This document shows, piece by piece, positions 21,901 through 33,830 of a stretch of 64,000 nt of DNA. The stretch comes from Quercus robur (lineage: Eukaryota > Streptophyta > Magnoliopsida > Fagales > Fagaceae): assembly GCF_932294415.1 (NCBI RefSeq), contig NC_065542.1, positions 48,139,942-48,203,941 of the forward strand, given 5' to 3'. Under the pieces are notes generated by a model. The model was not told the origin of the DNA. It worked only from the letters and a program-made list of their open reading frames with translations, and did no database searches. The translations under genes and the position numbers were made by a program. Every line of letters starts with the position of its first letter. Position 1 is the first letter of the stretch.

Positions 21901-24040
21901 TCACGGGTCACTGGCGAGTTGATTGAGTTGCGAAAATAGCTAGCACAACTGGCACATGACTCTTCAACTTCCATAGCTGGCACTTGAATCTTCAGCTTCT
22001 GGCATGTGCTCCTTAGTGACTGTTAGTTGTCTTGATCAAATCTCCACCACTTAATACTAAACCCATTACAAATAAATCTCACAAAAATACAAGGAAATAA
22101 ATTTATGCAATTTCAACAATTTTTGTCATGGAATAAGCCAATACTAATGTTATGAAAAAAATCATAACTTAACAAGTTTGTTTGGAAATAGAATTTTCTA
22201 ATTCCTATTTGGGGTATTACAATTTCTATGTACGTGAATCATTCATTCAAGTTGAGCAATTTTCCCTTTCTCTCATAGCAAAAGCTTGGGTGTATCAATT
22301 TGATTTCGGACCCCTCCTCTAAAGCTAAGAACGAGCTTTTCTAAGAGAAACCATATGTCATATGTGCAATGGAAGTTAATTTGAGATGAGTAGTTTTTGA
22401 AGGAGACTTAATAGGTGTTAGACAAATTTTCTTTTGTTCATAGGGAATTGGAATGAGCTAGAACACTACGAGATAGGGCTTGAATTGTACCTGGTTTAGG
22501 CCAGTCCATATCTTAATTTTGCCCTCTGCTCTAACTAGAGTTGGGCTCGAGCCCATGCCTTAATGTATCCCTTTCCTTTTGTGGAATAAACTTAATGATT
22601 ATTCAAAAAAAAAAAAAAATCTACTCATAGCAAAAAGAATATAGGTTGACACATTTAATGATGAAAAATTCTTAGGTAATCTTAGAGTATGGTGAAATAG
22701 ACCCTACCATGAGTGTGAGGGGAGGAAGCACTGTTTTTCGTGCTCTAGGAGTACCTAAGTATTACTCTTCAATAAGCTTCATTCAAACACAAAATGGATT
22801 ATGTGCTTCATCAATCTTTTCATTGACTTTACTTGTTTTTGCCAACTATCCTTAACTTTTCAAAATTAATATTTCGTTTGTTCTTATAGAAAACGAACTT
22901 GTTTTCTTGTATTAGGTTGCATGCCGGAGAACAAGTTAGAAAACATTTTTTATTGTGTTGGATTGTATGAGAAAATCATTGATATTTCTTGTAATCCCAA
23001 ATAACAATATGAATATTTTATTAACAAAAATAAACTCTAGATATTTGTGAGTCTCAAATGGGAAAACACATAACAAATTTTGGAATTGATACAAAAAAAT
23101 GAAAAAGTGGTTGGTTTGAGCAAAATAGGTTATTTTTTTGGGGGGGGGGGGGGGAGGGGGGAGTCAATGGTCAATAAAATTATCAGTCAGTAATAGATCA
23201 ATGTTTGGTTTGTGGAGAAAGAGAAAGGGGGCCAAGAGAGATTAAGAAAGGGTGCAATATTGTGCACATGCAAATCACTTTCAATGGTTGAGATTAAAAA
23301 CACTTTTAATCTCAATCTTTAGAAGGATCTATATATATATATATATATAATATGGCTCCAAGTAAATATTCTTGGCTACACTCCTAGTTAATGCTACCTT
23401 TTCATTTGCTTCATCACTCCGTAGAATCTTTTCATTGAAACTAGAGACGTAGCCTAGTAAATACTCAAACGTCTTTCTTGGTTATCATTTTTGAGGTATA
23501 TATGTAGTTGCTAGTTGGTTTCATGTGTCTCTATCCCCCTATGAAGTGATTGACAGACAATATGCTCAATTTGGCAAATGAACCCACCATGCTTTGTTTC
23601 CACCATATTATTGCTAACCCCTTCAATGTGATTTGGAACATCCAACACATGATCTCATCAAGCACCACTTGAAAGGTCTTCGGTTTCGTCAACGGCTTTT
23701 AATTGGGGCATCTTGAATGTAGGATATCCCATGACTTCTTATGTAAAGGGAAGCAAGTAATGTTTATAACACCAAGTTGTTTTACACAGTTTTGTATACA
23801 TGTGAAAAAAAACCTTTAAGTCAAGAGACTTTAAGTCACTATTACAGTTGCTTTTTCATGTGTGTATGTGTGTGTGCACACGCAACCGGTGTAAACTTAG
23901 AAACATGAATTTAAATCATAATGTTAGTTGTTTTTTTGTGTGTGTAAAACTGAGTAAAATAATGACTGTGCAACAAGTTTAACCCTAAGGTTAATAGTAA
24001 TGCGTCATAATAAAACTAGGCATTTGTTACCCTTAGGGCA
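18904..24040. repeat. Array tail module, copy T1
   Basis: This matches the segment after gene I3 (36.85-45.24 kb) and, for its central part, T0. It holds the 3' region of I1, repeats with gacccgttttt-type words (20306-20990), a solo LTR (21159-22174), the retroposon-like poly-A block (22430-22620), a G-run (about 23140-23161), the gypsy gag fragment (23370-23740) and a TG-rich patch (23850-23885). No intact gene is seen. Confidence 0.8.
21159..22174 (-). mobile_element. Solo LTR (probably Copia), fossil
   Basis: On the minus strand it starts TGTTAAGTTATG and ends TTGAACTTTCA. Near-identical five-base target duplications flank it (GGTTT at 21154-21158, AGTTT at 22175-22179). The gene-free module T0 has the uninterrupted target (ggtttgtttgg). 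The 1,016 bases contain no coding domain, so only a single LTR is left. The assignment to Copia rests on general wording and is uncertain. Confidence 0.75.
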
Positions 24041-24495
24041 CATGGTTATGCCAATGATAGTGGTGGCCCTTTGCATAGAAACTTGAAAAAAGCTGAAAAA
24101 GGAGTACTTGTTTGATCTTGCCAATAATCTTTTGATATGGCCGGATCTAACAAAACAAAATGACAATATTGTCCTCCAAGTTTTTTTAACAAGACAAAAA
24201 TGCTTTTTTGCAATTTCCCTCCATTTCCTATTTCATCTCCCACCAATACTTACTTTACCAATATTTACTTTTTCTTCTCCTCCACTTTACCAATATCATA
24301 GAAAAAACTAAAAGATGAGTTCAATGTTCAAAAGAAGAGTTCAATGAATGATCAAAGAATGTTTACAAGAATATAGTGTTCAAGAAATTATAAATAAGGT
24401 ACTTATATTTCTTTTGTTCTTAATTTATTTTTCAAATATATTGAAATATGATGTTAATATTTATTTATCATTTTTGTTAAATTATTGTAGAATCA

Positions 24496-27008
24496 ATGGA
24501 TGAGAATTTTGTTGCAAGTGAGATTCATCAATTAGTTTCAATGAGTTGTTTTGACTTAAATGAATTGCCTCAAGAAGGTATACTATTTTATTTTATTTAT
24601 AGTTTATATTTCACTTATAATTGAATATGGTGTTTATTTTTTTATTTTTATTTTTTACAACATAAAACAAATGAATGATATTGTAATTGCAAGTGAGATT
24701 TATCAAAGTGTTTCAAGGAATTGTGTTGACTTGAATGAGCTTTCAAATGATGGAGAAAATAATGACATTTGTGGGGAGGAATTAGTGATTTGGAATGAAT
24801 ATCCAATGGAAGAAATAGGAGTTATTGAAGAAAATGAAGATATTAATTCAATAGAAAATGAGTTTGAACTTTTTGTTGGTCAATGTTTTCTTAGTGAAGA
24901 AAAGGCTTTCATTTTCTATAAAAATTATGCAAATTGGTATGGTTTTACAATTCAAAAAGGTCGTTTTGTCACAAAAAATGGAGAAAATGTAAGACGTGAT
25001 TTCTTTTGTCACTGAGAAGGTAGACAACAATTAAAAAGAGTAGATTCATCTAAGGAGCAACGAAATAGGATATCTACAAGATGTGGATGCAAAGCTCATC
25101 TAAGAATCTCATTGTGAAAGTCATTTGACATTTTTCCACGAGAATGGCATGTCACTAAATTTGTTATAGATCATAATCATGAATTGTTGTCCCCTTCGGA
25201 AGTGAGATTTCTTCTAGCCAATCGAGTTAACACTAAAGAAGATAAAGATCGCATTCTCTTATTGAAAAAGGGTGGACTTTCGGTTAGGCAAATAATATAT
25301 GTCATGGAGCTTGAGAAAGGTGTGAAGCATGGAGATCTTCTATTTTTTAAAAGAGATATCCATACTCTTTATGTGAAAATGAGAAGGATGCATGCAATGA
25401 ATGATGCTATGGGTCTCTTACAATTGTGCAAAGTTGCTAAGGAAAATAATTTTAAATTTCAATATGCATATACAACTGATGAAGAGAGTAGGTTGGAGCA
25501 TATTTTTTGGGTGCCTACTCCTTGTTTTGATTGGTACCAAAAATATGGAGATGTTGTTTTTTTATACTACTTACAAAGTAAATGCATATGACATGCCTTT
25601 TGGTATTTTTTTTGGTATCAATAATCATGGAAAGACAATTCTCTTTGGTTGTACACTTTTTCGAAATGAAACAACTAGTAGTTTAATAGTATATATCCTA
25701 CTATATTTTTCATGTGCTAATAACTTTGTATTTGATTAATAGACTTTTGCAAATTTAATGAAGTCACCTAAGGCAATTTTAACAGACCAAGATCCATGGA
25801 TTATAGAGGCAATATTAAAAGAATTGCCATCCACAAAATATGTTTTTTGTATATGGCACATTACTGCTAAATTTAGTGGTTGGTTTACGGCAATTCTTCA
25901 TAGTCAATAATCAAATTGGTGCACAGATTTCTACAAGCTATATAAGTTAGACTCATGTGAAGAATTTGAGCATCAATGGTCTCAAGTTATGGCAAAATAT
26001 GACATGCTTACTAACAAGCATGTAAGTGGTTTATATCAAATCAAGCATTCTTGGGTACCATGTTACCTTCGTGACTATTTTTTTTGAAAATATAAATGCA
26101 TTTATCAAACGGTTTGTTAGTTCCCACATAAACTAGATGCAATTTATTGAACAAGTAGTCATTATTTATCATTGCTTTCTTTTATTGTAGAATTTGATTT
26201 ATTTTTTTATTTGTTAATATTTGTAGTCTTTATGTGTCTTTAAATTATTTACAATTTGTAATTTTAGGTTGACCTTGCCATTGAAGATATTGAGCAATCA
26301 CAATCACATGATACAATGTTGGAGAAATATAGAGGTTCTTCTTTAAGAACACTGTCATTGATAGAAGAACAAGCACATAGTGTGTTGACACCCTATGCTT
26401 TCAAAATTTTTCAAGAGGAGTTTGGAAGAGCCACACAATATTCTGTGCTTCAAGAAAACGGTATTGAATTTGTGTTGCAATATTATGAAGAAAAAACTAG
26501 TCAAAAGCACTTGGTCTTATGGGATGGTGAGATGACTAGTTGTAGTTGCAAGAATTTTGAATTTTGGGGTATACTTTTTCGTCACACACTTAGTGCATTC
26601 ATTCACAAAGATTGTTACTGAATTCCATCTTTGTATCTTCCACCACGTTGTTGTTGCGAAACATCATTAGGTGGAAAAGAATTGATAGTGTTGAGTGATG
26701 AAAATTTAGTGGACAAGGAAAATATGGTTGGTGCTAATGCTAATGATGCTATTGATGGAGATTGTTTTGTTCGTTGTCCTCCACTCTCACAAACGAAAGG
26801 TCGCCCAAAGCAAAAAAGAATGAAAGGTGGAAAAGAATTGGGAAAGCAAAAGAGAACTTATGGGTTTTGTAAGCATGTTGGTCATAACATCTCTACATGT
26901 CCTGAGAAGGAGAAGGAAAACTCAATTTTCTCAAATGGTGCAAAGAAAAGAAAAAATTGTACTTCAATAGATATGGGATTGAACCCAGTATTTTATTTGA
27001 AATGTTAG
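24496..27008 (+). pseudogene. FAR1-RELATED SEQUENCE-like gene (Mutator-derived), broken
   Basis: FAR1/FHY3 proteins are transcription factors derived from Mutator transposases. A first exon-like piece (24496-24577, MDENFVASEIHQLVSMSC) ends at a GT donor; a second (from 24671) repeats much of it (ASEIYQSVSRNCVDLNEL), so an N-terminal exon is duplicated. Then come the FAR1 zinc-finger domain (ELFVGQCFLSEEKAFIFYKN ... CGCKAHLRI ... WHVTKFVIDHNHEL), the MULE transposase domain (MPFGIFFGINNHGKTILFGC, then AILTDQDPWIIEAILKELP and FCIWHITAK), a SWIM-like motif (CSCKNFEFWGILFRH, with the third cysteine replaced by phenylalanine) and a C-terminal knuckle-like CKHVGHNISTC. Stops lie near 25014, 25116 and 25907, with a frame change near 25560. 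No TIRs are visible. It may be a decayed domesticated gene or a MULE remnant. Confidence 0.85.
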
Positions 27009-29009
27009 GTGTTTTGCTTAAAAAGTCACCAATATGATGTTTGTCAACTTTTTATTTTTGTCGGTGTTATATTATCATCTTGACAATATTATGCCAATGA
27101 ATATCATGCATTCTTGAAAAAATAGAAAAATTTTCCATAGAAATAATAGTGTTTCACTTAAATTGAAATCTAATGTCCCATATCATATCATGTATTATGA
27201 CGCTTTTTTAGTCCAAAGCAAACCGTTCTTCTCACGACATTTGAAACACAAAATTGCGAGGTACTATTTTTAAACTTAAAATAATTTTAAAAATTACTAT
27301 TTATGTTTTATTGTCTTAGGACACTAAATCTCTAACACCTTTAACCCACTACTAATCAATAAAATATTTTTATTTCTTTCATTTTGGATTTTATTATTTT
27401 TACCATTTAAATAAAATAAATGTCAACTCAATGTAAAACCCTAAATCTTTGGGGAAATATAGCGGGACACCAACACAACCGCACCAATTCACGCGGGTTT
27501 GTCCCAACAAAAAGTTGGTGGATTGAGGGTAGGGCCTCTCACATACTTACTCTGATAGGGCTAGTGGTACAGGATTAGAAAAAAAAAAATGCAATGTCTC
27601 AAGCTCGTGCCATCACATATACAAATAGAAATTGCGGACTCAAAAGGAATTGGTCATTGTTGCAAGAAACAAGATTTTATTGTCATGATACTTATTGATC
27701 TCATATCATCTTGAAATGTTACAAGCATAGAGGTTATAAGAAGAAAATGTAGTGCGAATGTGTATTTGTCAAAATTCACACTCAATAAAAACTTGAAATT
27801 TAAAGATTTTATTGATGTGATCTTTATTTTTCCTAGAGTTTTAAAATTTTGATTTTACCTCTTGAAGATGTATATTGTTTACATTAGTAGCCTCTTCATT
27901 TATACTTTTTCACTTAGTGTCACAAAATAATGTTACATGTGTTTAGTTTGTCCAATAAAATAATGTCACGTGACAGAATAAAAATGACGTGAATAATAGA
28001 CACAATTGATACTTATAATAAATTTCGCAATAAATTTAGTTTTTCACAAATACTTATAATAAATTTCACAATAAATTTCATTATAATTAAAATAATTAAT
28101 TGTGATATAAATACTTAAATAATTTCACAAATACTTATAAAAAGTTGCATTGGTAGCTTTATTTAATCATTAAACTTAGATAATTGTTTGTAGCAAGGAG
28201 CCAAGGATGGATCCATAGTCAAAAAGTTATTTACTATGTAAACCTTTACGGAAAAAAAAAAAAAATTGTTGTGTGGCTCTTTGTTTACCACGTATCCAAA
28301 TGAGGACAACAGGTAGAACTTTGTTTTAGAAATCTTGTCTTCCTTTCAACTACTACACCGCTATAAGGGAGGGAAGTCTTGGTCTTCAATGGTAGTGTTT
28401 CTTCTCTTTCAGTTTCACTACATTTTTCTTTCTTTCTTTCTTTCATTCCCTCAATAGACAGAGACCACTGAAATCAAAGAGAACTCAAGCACGAAATGGG
28501 GATGGCTTCAAGGAACACCCAATCATGAACCACGACTAGCCGACGCACCCATTTCAAGGCCCCTCCTGTTGTCGGCAACAAATAGTTGTTCAACTTTGAA
28601 CAGTTCCGGTGCCAAAATTCACAACTATTTAAAACCAATATCGATTTCTTTTAAAAAAATATTTAGGTCATAATTTTTTTTTTATTGATTATATGTTCTG
28701 GTTTTGTTCTAGTAACATTTGAAATTTGTATGAGTTGTAACTTTTGTAAGAGGATTTTTTTTTTTTTTTTTTTTTTAATGAGAATTTTTGTAAGAGGTTG
28801 TTTGGTGGTAGAGTGTTGTTTTTGGTTAACTTGTTAACTTGTGTTTCAACTTTCAAGGAGGAGGAGAAATGAGTGAAGGGTAGTTTAGTCTTTTCAAAAA
28901 AATATAATTTGTCAAATGCTTTTCTCTTAATCTTAAAAAAGTCATCGCTGTCTTGTAGAAAAGCAAAACAAAATTAATAAACTATTCCCTTATATGTACG
29001 GCGGACCCA
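27009..29009. other. AT-rich spacer between FAR1 relic and type II unit
   Basis: No protein-coding similarity is seen. Short tandem-like AT repeats (aatacttataataaatttcac) occur at about 28010-28140, a TTTC run at about 28428-28444 and a T-run at 28758-28776. The stretch 28300-28600 is of higher complexity but gives no family match. Confidence 0.5.
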
Positions 29010-30231
29010 TAAAACTAGACCTAATAGTACACGTAGAAGTTATGATATTCATTCAACAACTTTGGCATTCCCTGGTAACACGTATGGTAGCGTCTAGTCA
29101 AAATTATACACGGCCATGGACCATGGTTTGCACAACAGTCAGCACCATATAATTAATCAATGATCTGTGATTGACATCAATTGTGCATTCTGAACCGCCG
29201 AAAAAATCAATCACTTTTAAGACTAGATTGGTCTTCTTACGTGATTTTTCAAATTTTGTTTGTATGTTCAATAGGATTATGATCACCTCAATAATTTGTT
29301 TAAGAACTAACTGTACATGTGAAATTCTTTAAAAAAAAATAGTAATTATAGTTAACTTTTCAATGTTTTCATCATTAAATTATTTGTGCCACTCAAACAA
29401 AAAGATACGTTTTGGGGCACTAATTATTATCATTATTTTTAATTAACAAGTACAAATTTGGCCGAAGTCAACAAGTTTATCCTTCTGGCTGTCGCTAATC
29501 TATTAAAAATATGTAATATATTTTGTGGGTAATTTGTTTGAGTTCCAATGACTAAATAGCTAAAAAAAAGGCACTAGTGGTGTTGTTCTGTGACATCAGA
29601 GAGCTAATCAACTACTTAGAAATCTTCAAATTTGTTAAAAGTTTTGTAGCTCAGTTGCATTAAATGGTTCTCTCTATGTAGTGAACATAGGTTTGAATTC
29701 CTTTTTCCTGCTTATAGTAAGAATTTTTTTTAAATTTATTTATTTTTGTTTTTAGGTATGATAGGACAATTGTAGAATTTGCTATATGATGATTATTCAC
29801 CATCTCATGCAAAGATATTAATTAATGGGTTTATTTATTTTATAGGTAGGGTTTGAATCCAACTGGCTCTTGCTCAATGACAAAATAACTTTTTGATTGA
29901 GTTAACTGTAACCCGCAAGAATCTTTGAACTTTGATAATGCTCTTGTTTTCTTGCAGCCAGCTTCTTCCAAGCATAGTCTAACATATGACTATTACATAA
30001 AAATACAACGGTCGGTATTAGGAGCTAACTATAACAAAAAAAACTAAGAGGGACGACCTTCTAGAAAAAGTATCTTATTTTTTCCACTCACAAGGTGGTA
30101 GTAAGCAAACAAGTCAAGAATGTCTGCTGTGGTATCCTCACATCACATGAATGATGCATCCACTTCTCAGCCTACTAAAAATAGGACCTTATGAAATTTA
30201 ACTTTACGTGAGCTTGCTACAAAAGAGAAGT
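29010..30231 (+). promoter_or_regulatory. 5' flank of DUF26 gene II2
   Basis: This is closely matched by 47525-48742 upstream of II4 and, in part, 15165-16797. It includes a tRNA-derived SINE-like block (29641-29725) with an A box-like TAGCTCAGTTGC and a B box-like GGTTTGAATTC about 32 bases later. A TATA-like cctactaaaaatagg lies about 60 bases before the start codon. Confidence 0.55.
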
Positions 30232-31008
30232 ATGAATTTGAATTACAAAATTCTTCTCTTACTAGCTCTCTGCATTTGCAATGCTGAATCTGAAGACCCC
30301 TCGGGTCAGTTTTGCAATACAGACACTAATATTGGTAGTGGTAGCCCAATATCAGCTAATATTGATCGCTTATTAGCTGAATTGGTTTCCAAAACCACCT
30401 CCAATGGTTTTATTGCTACTTCCTATGGGAAAAACCAATACCAAGTTTTTGGTCTTGGACAATGTAGAGGGGATGTGAGCAGCACAGACTGCTCAAGTTG
30501 CATCCAAGATGCAGCAAAGAAAATCCGCCAACGCTGTCCTAACCAAGCTGAAGCAAGAATTTGGTATGACCATTGCTTTTTACGTTACAACAATAAAAGC
30601 TTCCTTGGAGAAATTGATACATCATTTGGTATATTCTATTGGAATGTGGAAAATGTAACCGATCCTAAAAATTTTAACAAAGAACTAGGTACTCTGATGG
30701 ATCAGATTAGAGCACAAGCTGCTGAGACAAAGAATAAAGGGCTTGGAAAAGGTGAGGCCAAGTTGTCATCATTTGTGACACTATATGCATTGGTGCAATG
30801 CACGAGAGACCTATCTCAGATAGATTGTGCACAGTGTCTGGCCATTGCTGTGGGCAATTTTGAAACCTTTTGTAAAGACCGGAAAGGATGCAGAGTTCTA
30901 TATAGCAGTTGTTATGTCCGATATGAGCTCTATCCATTTTTCTTTCCTCTTGATTCAAAGTCAAACAGTACCATGGCTGATACTCTTATGGCTATAGTTT
31001 ATCCATAA
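30232..31008 (+). CDS. Cysteine-rich repeat secretory protein (DUF26/Gnk2), type II copy II2
   Basis: Single exon, 258 residues: signal peptide (MNLNYKILLLLALCICNAES), first DUF26 domain with CRGDVSSTDCSSC, second with CTRDLSQIDCAQC, and a tail ending MADTLMAIVYP. Type II hallmarks against type I are ESEDPSGQFCNTDTNIGSGS, YDHCFLRYNNKSF and LSQID. No kinase or membrane segment follows, so the product should be secreted to the apoplast, as in the CRRSP38-like group. The only in-frame ATG near the 5' end is 30232; the sequence upstream of it differs from type I. AATAAA at about 31091 is a likely poly-A signal. It is the only intact type II gene in the window. The relic Copia LTR starts about 120 bases after the stop. 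Confidence 0.93.
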   Translation: MNLNYKILLLLALCICNAESEDPSGQFCNTDTNIGSGSPISANIDRLLAELVSKTTSNGFIATSYGKNQYQVFGLGQCRGDVSSTDCSSCIQDAAKKIRQRCPNQAEARIWYDHCFLRYNNKSFLGEIDTSFGIFYWNVENVTDPKNFNKELGTLMDQIRAQAAETKNKGLGKGEAKLSSFVTLYALVQCTRDLSQIDCAQCLAIAVGNFETFCKDRKGCRVLYSSCYVRYELYPFFFPLDSKSNSTMADTLMAIVYP

Positions 31009-31397
31009 AACTTCCAAGCCAAGTCCTTATACCAATGAGCCATGTTAAGGAAACATATATGTTGCAATAACTCCTCGAAAGTTTTATTTCAATAAATACT
31101 TCTATTTGTGAAATTTACATGTTTGCATTGTTAAGGATCGGATTTTCTATTTCCTACTTTAATTTAAAACAATAATATTTTTTGTTGGATTGTTAAGCGT
31201 TGGCTAATTCCATAAGCAAAGTAATTGTATTGCTGAGTATTGATATTGTAATGTAAATAGTGGTAATGAAGGCTGAAGGTTGAAGCTTCTGTTCATTGTG
31301 CAAGAATGACAAGCTCGGTCGTGCAAGAATGAAGGATTGGCCTTGCGAAATTGAAAACCAAATAAAAAACTTTCGGTAGTCTTAGTACACTCTTGGT

Positions 31398-32780
31398 AGT
31401 GGCAAATCCAGAAATTTTTCTCAGGATGTTCTTGGGTGGGCTTGCTCTGTTACAATTTTTTTTTTCTTCAGATTCTCTATTACAATTTTTTCTTTTTTAG
31501 ATTTTAGTTCAATTTTTTTTTTTTAGCTTTTTCTTTTTGCTTGAAAGCAATGTTATGAATACTGTTTTGGACCCTGTTTCGGTTTGTTGAGTGAAACAAA
31601 ATATTTCAATACCGATCTATTTCGACGTACCGTTTCAAGGTGTTTCGGAGTTTCTAAAAAAAATTAAAAATAATATATATTTATATTTTCTTATACAACA
31701 TAAAATTATCGATCCAAATAAGTAAATTTCAAATAAAACAAATCGTTTAGTTTTTCTTTTTTGACACTCAAATCATTTAGTTATTACATAACAATTACTG
31801 TTTTAGAATATTAAAACATAAATATTTAATTAAATAATGAAAAACAACAACAAAAAATAGTACAATAAAAGTGTATATATGTATATCAAGGGAGTCAATA
31901 CCATACTAGAAGCCGTTTCGATTTAGTTAAAGAAGTGAAATATTTCGATACCGATTAATACTGGTGTACCATTTCGAAATTACTACTAATTATATATATA
32001 TATATATATATATATAATTATTTAAAATGATAAATTTACATTTTATATATTTTTATTTTTAGAATACATATATATGTAACCTATTGAATCAATCAATAAT
32101 AATAATAATGGTAATCTATGATTTCAAAACTTAAAAAACTAATATATATATATATATATATATTTATATGAAAATATGGAACGTTTAGAGCATTCTCATA
32201 AGCTCTCTCATAAAAAATGCCATTTTGACACACCAAAAACTTACTTTATCATTTTAGCAAATCATTTTACAATTCACCATTTATCACATCTTCTATTCTT
32301 GAATTCTATATATTAAAATAATATATTTCAATATTAAAATAACATTAAAAAAACCAACAATATATAAAAATACAAAATAAAAAAACCAACTGCCCCCACC
32401 ACAACCCACAGTCCACCCCCGCTGCCAGCAACCATCAACGCCCCACCCACATCCCACCCACCACCGTCTCACACCAAAAATAACACAGTAGAACACCAAA
32501 ACCAACACCATAGAAAAACAAAAACAACAACAAAAAACACAACCCAACCGCATCCCACACACCCACCCACTGCTGCTGCTAACCCACCCACCCATCAACA
32601 CCTCACATCCCACCCCACCACCGTCTCACACTAGAACCACCACAGCAGAACACCAAAACCACCACCACAGAAAAACAAAAAAAAACAATAAAAAACACAA
32701 AGATCGGCATCAGGTGGCGCGGTGAGACTGAATGGAAGAGAGAAAAGCCACCCACTGTCGAACCTACCCATCAAATCACT

Positions 32781-32823
<43 letters not shown>

Positions 32824-33741
32824 CACGGCAGCAGAGATTGGCATCAGGTGGCGCGGCGAGGCTGAACAAAAGAAAGAAAAGCAACAACAATGAGAAGAAA
32901 AAAGAGTGAAAGAAGAGATGGGTTGATAGGAATGTCTGAGGAAGAATAAGAGAGGAGAGAGAAAGATGAATAAAAAAAATAAATGGAAATGGCATTTTCA
33001 TCCGTATGCTAAGAGAGCGTACTATAGCATGTCTCATAATTTTAGCACATTTAGCACACCTCATGATGCTTTGTTTTTGGTGTTTGGTGTGCCAAATGCC
33101 AAATATTTGGCATTTGACACACATGATGAGAATGCTCTTATTACAATAGGTGAATATAAGTACATTGATGTGAGAATGGTACAGAGGGAACCATTTACGA
33201 GGACTTGAATCACTTGAGTGAAAGGCTGAAAGCTTGCCTCATGACCATCTGTCCAAAGCTTTAACCCATATGTCTTTTCACTTGGTCACATGACCATGTG
33301 GGGGTAAAGAGTGAAGATAAAGACAAAGTCCTCTCACTTCCCATCTCAATTTAAATTTCCATCAGAAATTCACGTGGGGTGAAAACCAAAAGGTGAAATG
33401 GAAAAAAGAGAAGAGGCTTGACAGATGTGTTGGTGAGAGCGAGACCGAGAAGAAGAAGAAGCAAAAGTAGCAGCAATAGTGTTCTGCAGCAACAACATCT
33501 GCTAAATCTGGTTTTACAAAACCCTCTTCTTCTTACTCTACTTCTTTTCAACCCTCTTGTTTCCCAAAAATTTGCAAAGAAATCAAAACTTTTGTTTCAC
33601 TCTGGTATCCAGTTACCGGCCGAAACCCTTTTTTTTTTTTTTTTTTTTGCTTGAAAATGGAACAAATAATTTTATTTATTTATTTGAGGGTGTTCCTAAT
33701 TTTTCTTTTGGAGGGTAAACAAATAAAAAAAATTGAATTAT

Positions 33742-33775
<34 letters not shown>

Positions 33776-33830
33776 TTTCAGGTCAGGGTGTTCTTGGGAA
33801 CACCCTGACATGAATGTGGCGTCGCCATTG
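31398..33830. mobile_element. Non-autonomous MULE-type DNA transposon with 9-base target duplication
   Basis: Identical nonamers ACTCTTGGT flank it (31389-31397 and 33831-33839). The matching place in the sister unit (about 49859-49869) has a single near-identical copy, agtcttggt, and no insertion. The outer ends carry imperfect inverted repeats, with a GTGGC/GTCGCC-type edge and a TGTTCTTGGG word on both sides. Nine-base duplications are typical of Mutator-like elements. No transposase frame is present; 2,433 bases, of which 950 are a nested MITE. Within it are CGATACCG-type repeat words (31560-31990) and TA microsatellites (31990-32015, 32143-32162, 33743-33775). Confidence 0.65.
32188..33137. 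mobile_element. Harbinger-type MITE nested in the MULE element
   Basis: Perfect 12-base terminal inverted repeats GAGCATTCTCAT, with TTA on each side (32185-32187 and 33138-33140). The TIR matches that of the MITE in the LINE relic (2200-2555). The interior is unusual for a MITE: a C/A-rich stretch repeated with changes (about 32390-32540 and 32560-32680), a duplicated gcatcaggtggcgcgg phrase (32707 and 32843), and a 40-base A-run (32781-32820). It could contain a captured host fragment. Confidence 0.75.

Noticed and set aside
18904-24000. A CRK kinase domain following the DUF26 genes
   Set aside because: I looked for transmembrane and kinase motifs (GxGxxG, HRD, DFG) in the tails and saw none; the genes end after two DUF26 domains.
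32293-32613. 106-codon G/C/W-rich minus-strand frame
   Set aside because: Composition follows the C/A-rich repeat within a MITE; no domain seen.
33351-33654. Arginine- and leucine-rich frames around 33.4 kb
   Set aside because: Derived from an AGA/GAA-type low-complexity stretch inside the MULE-type element.
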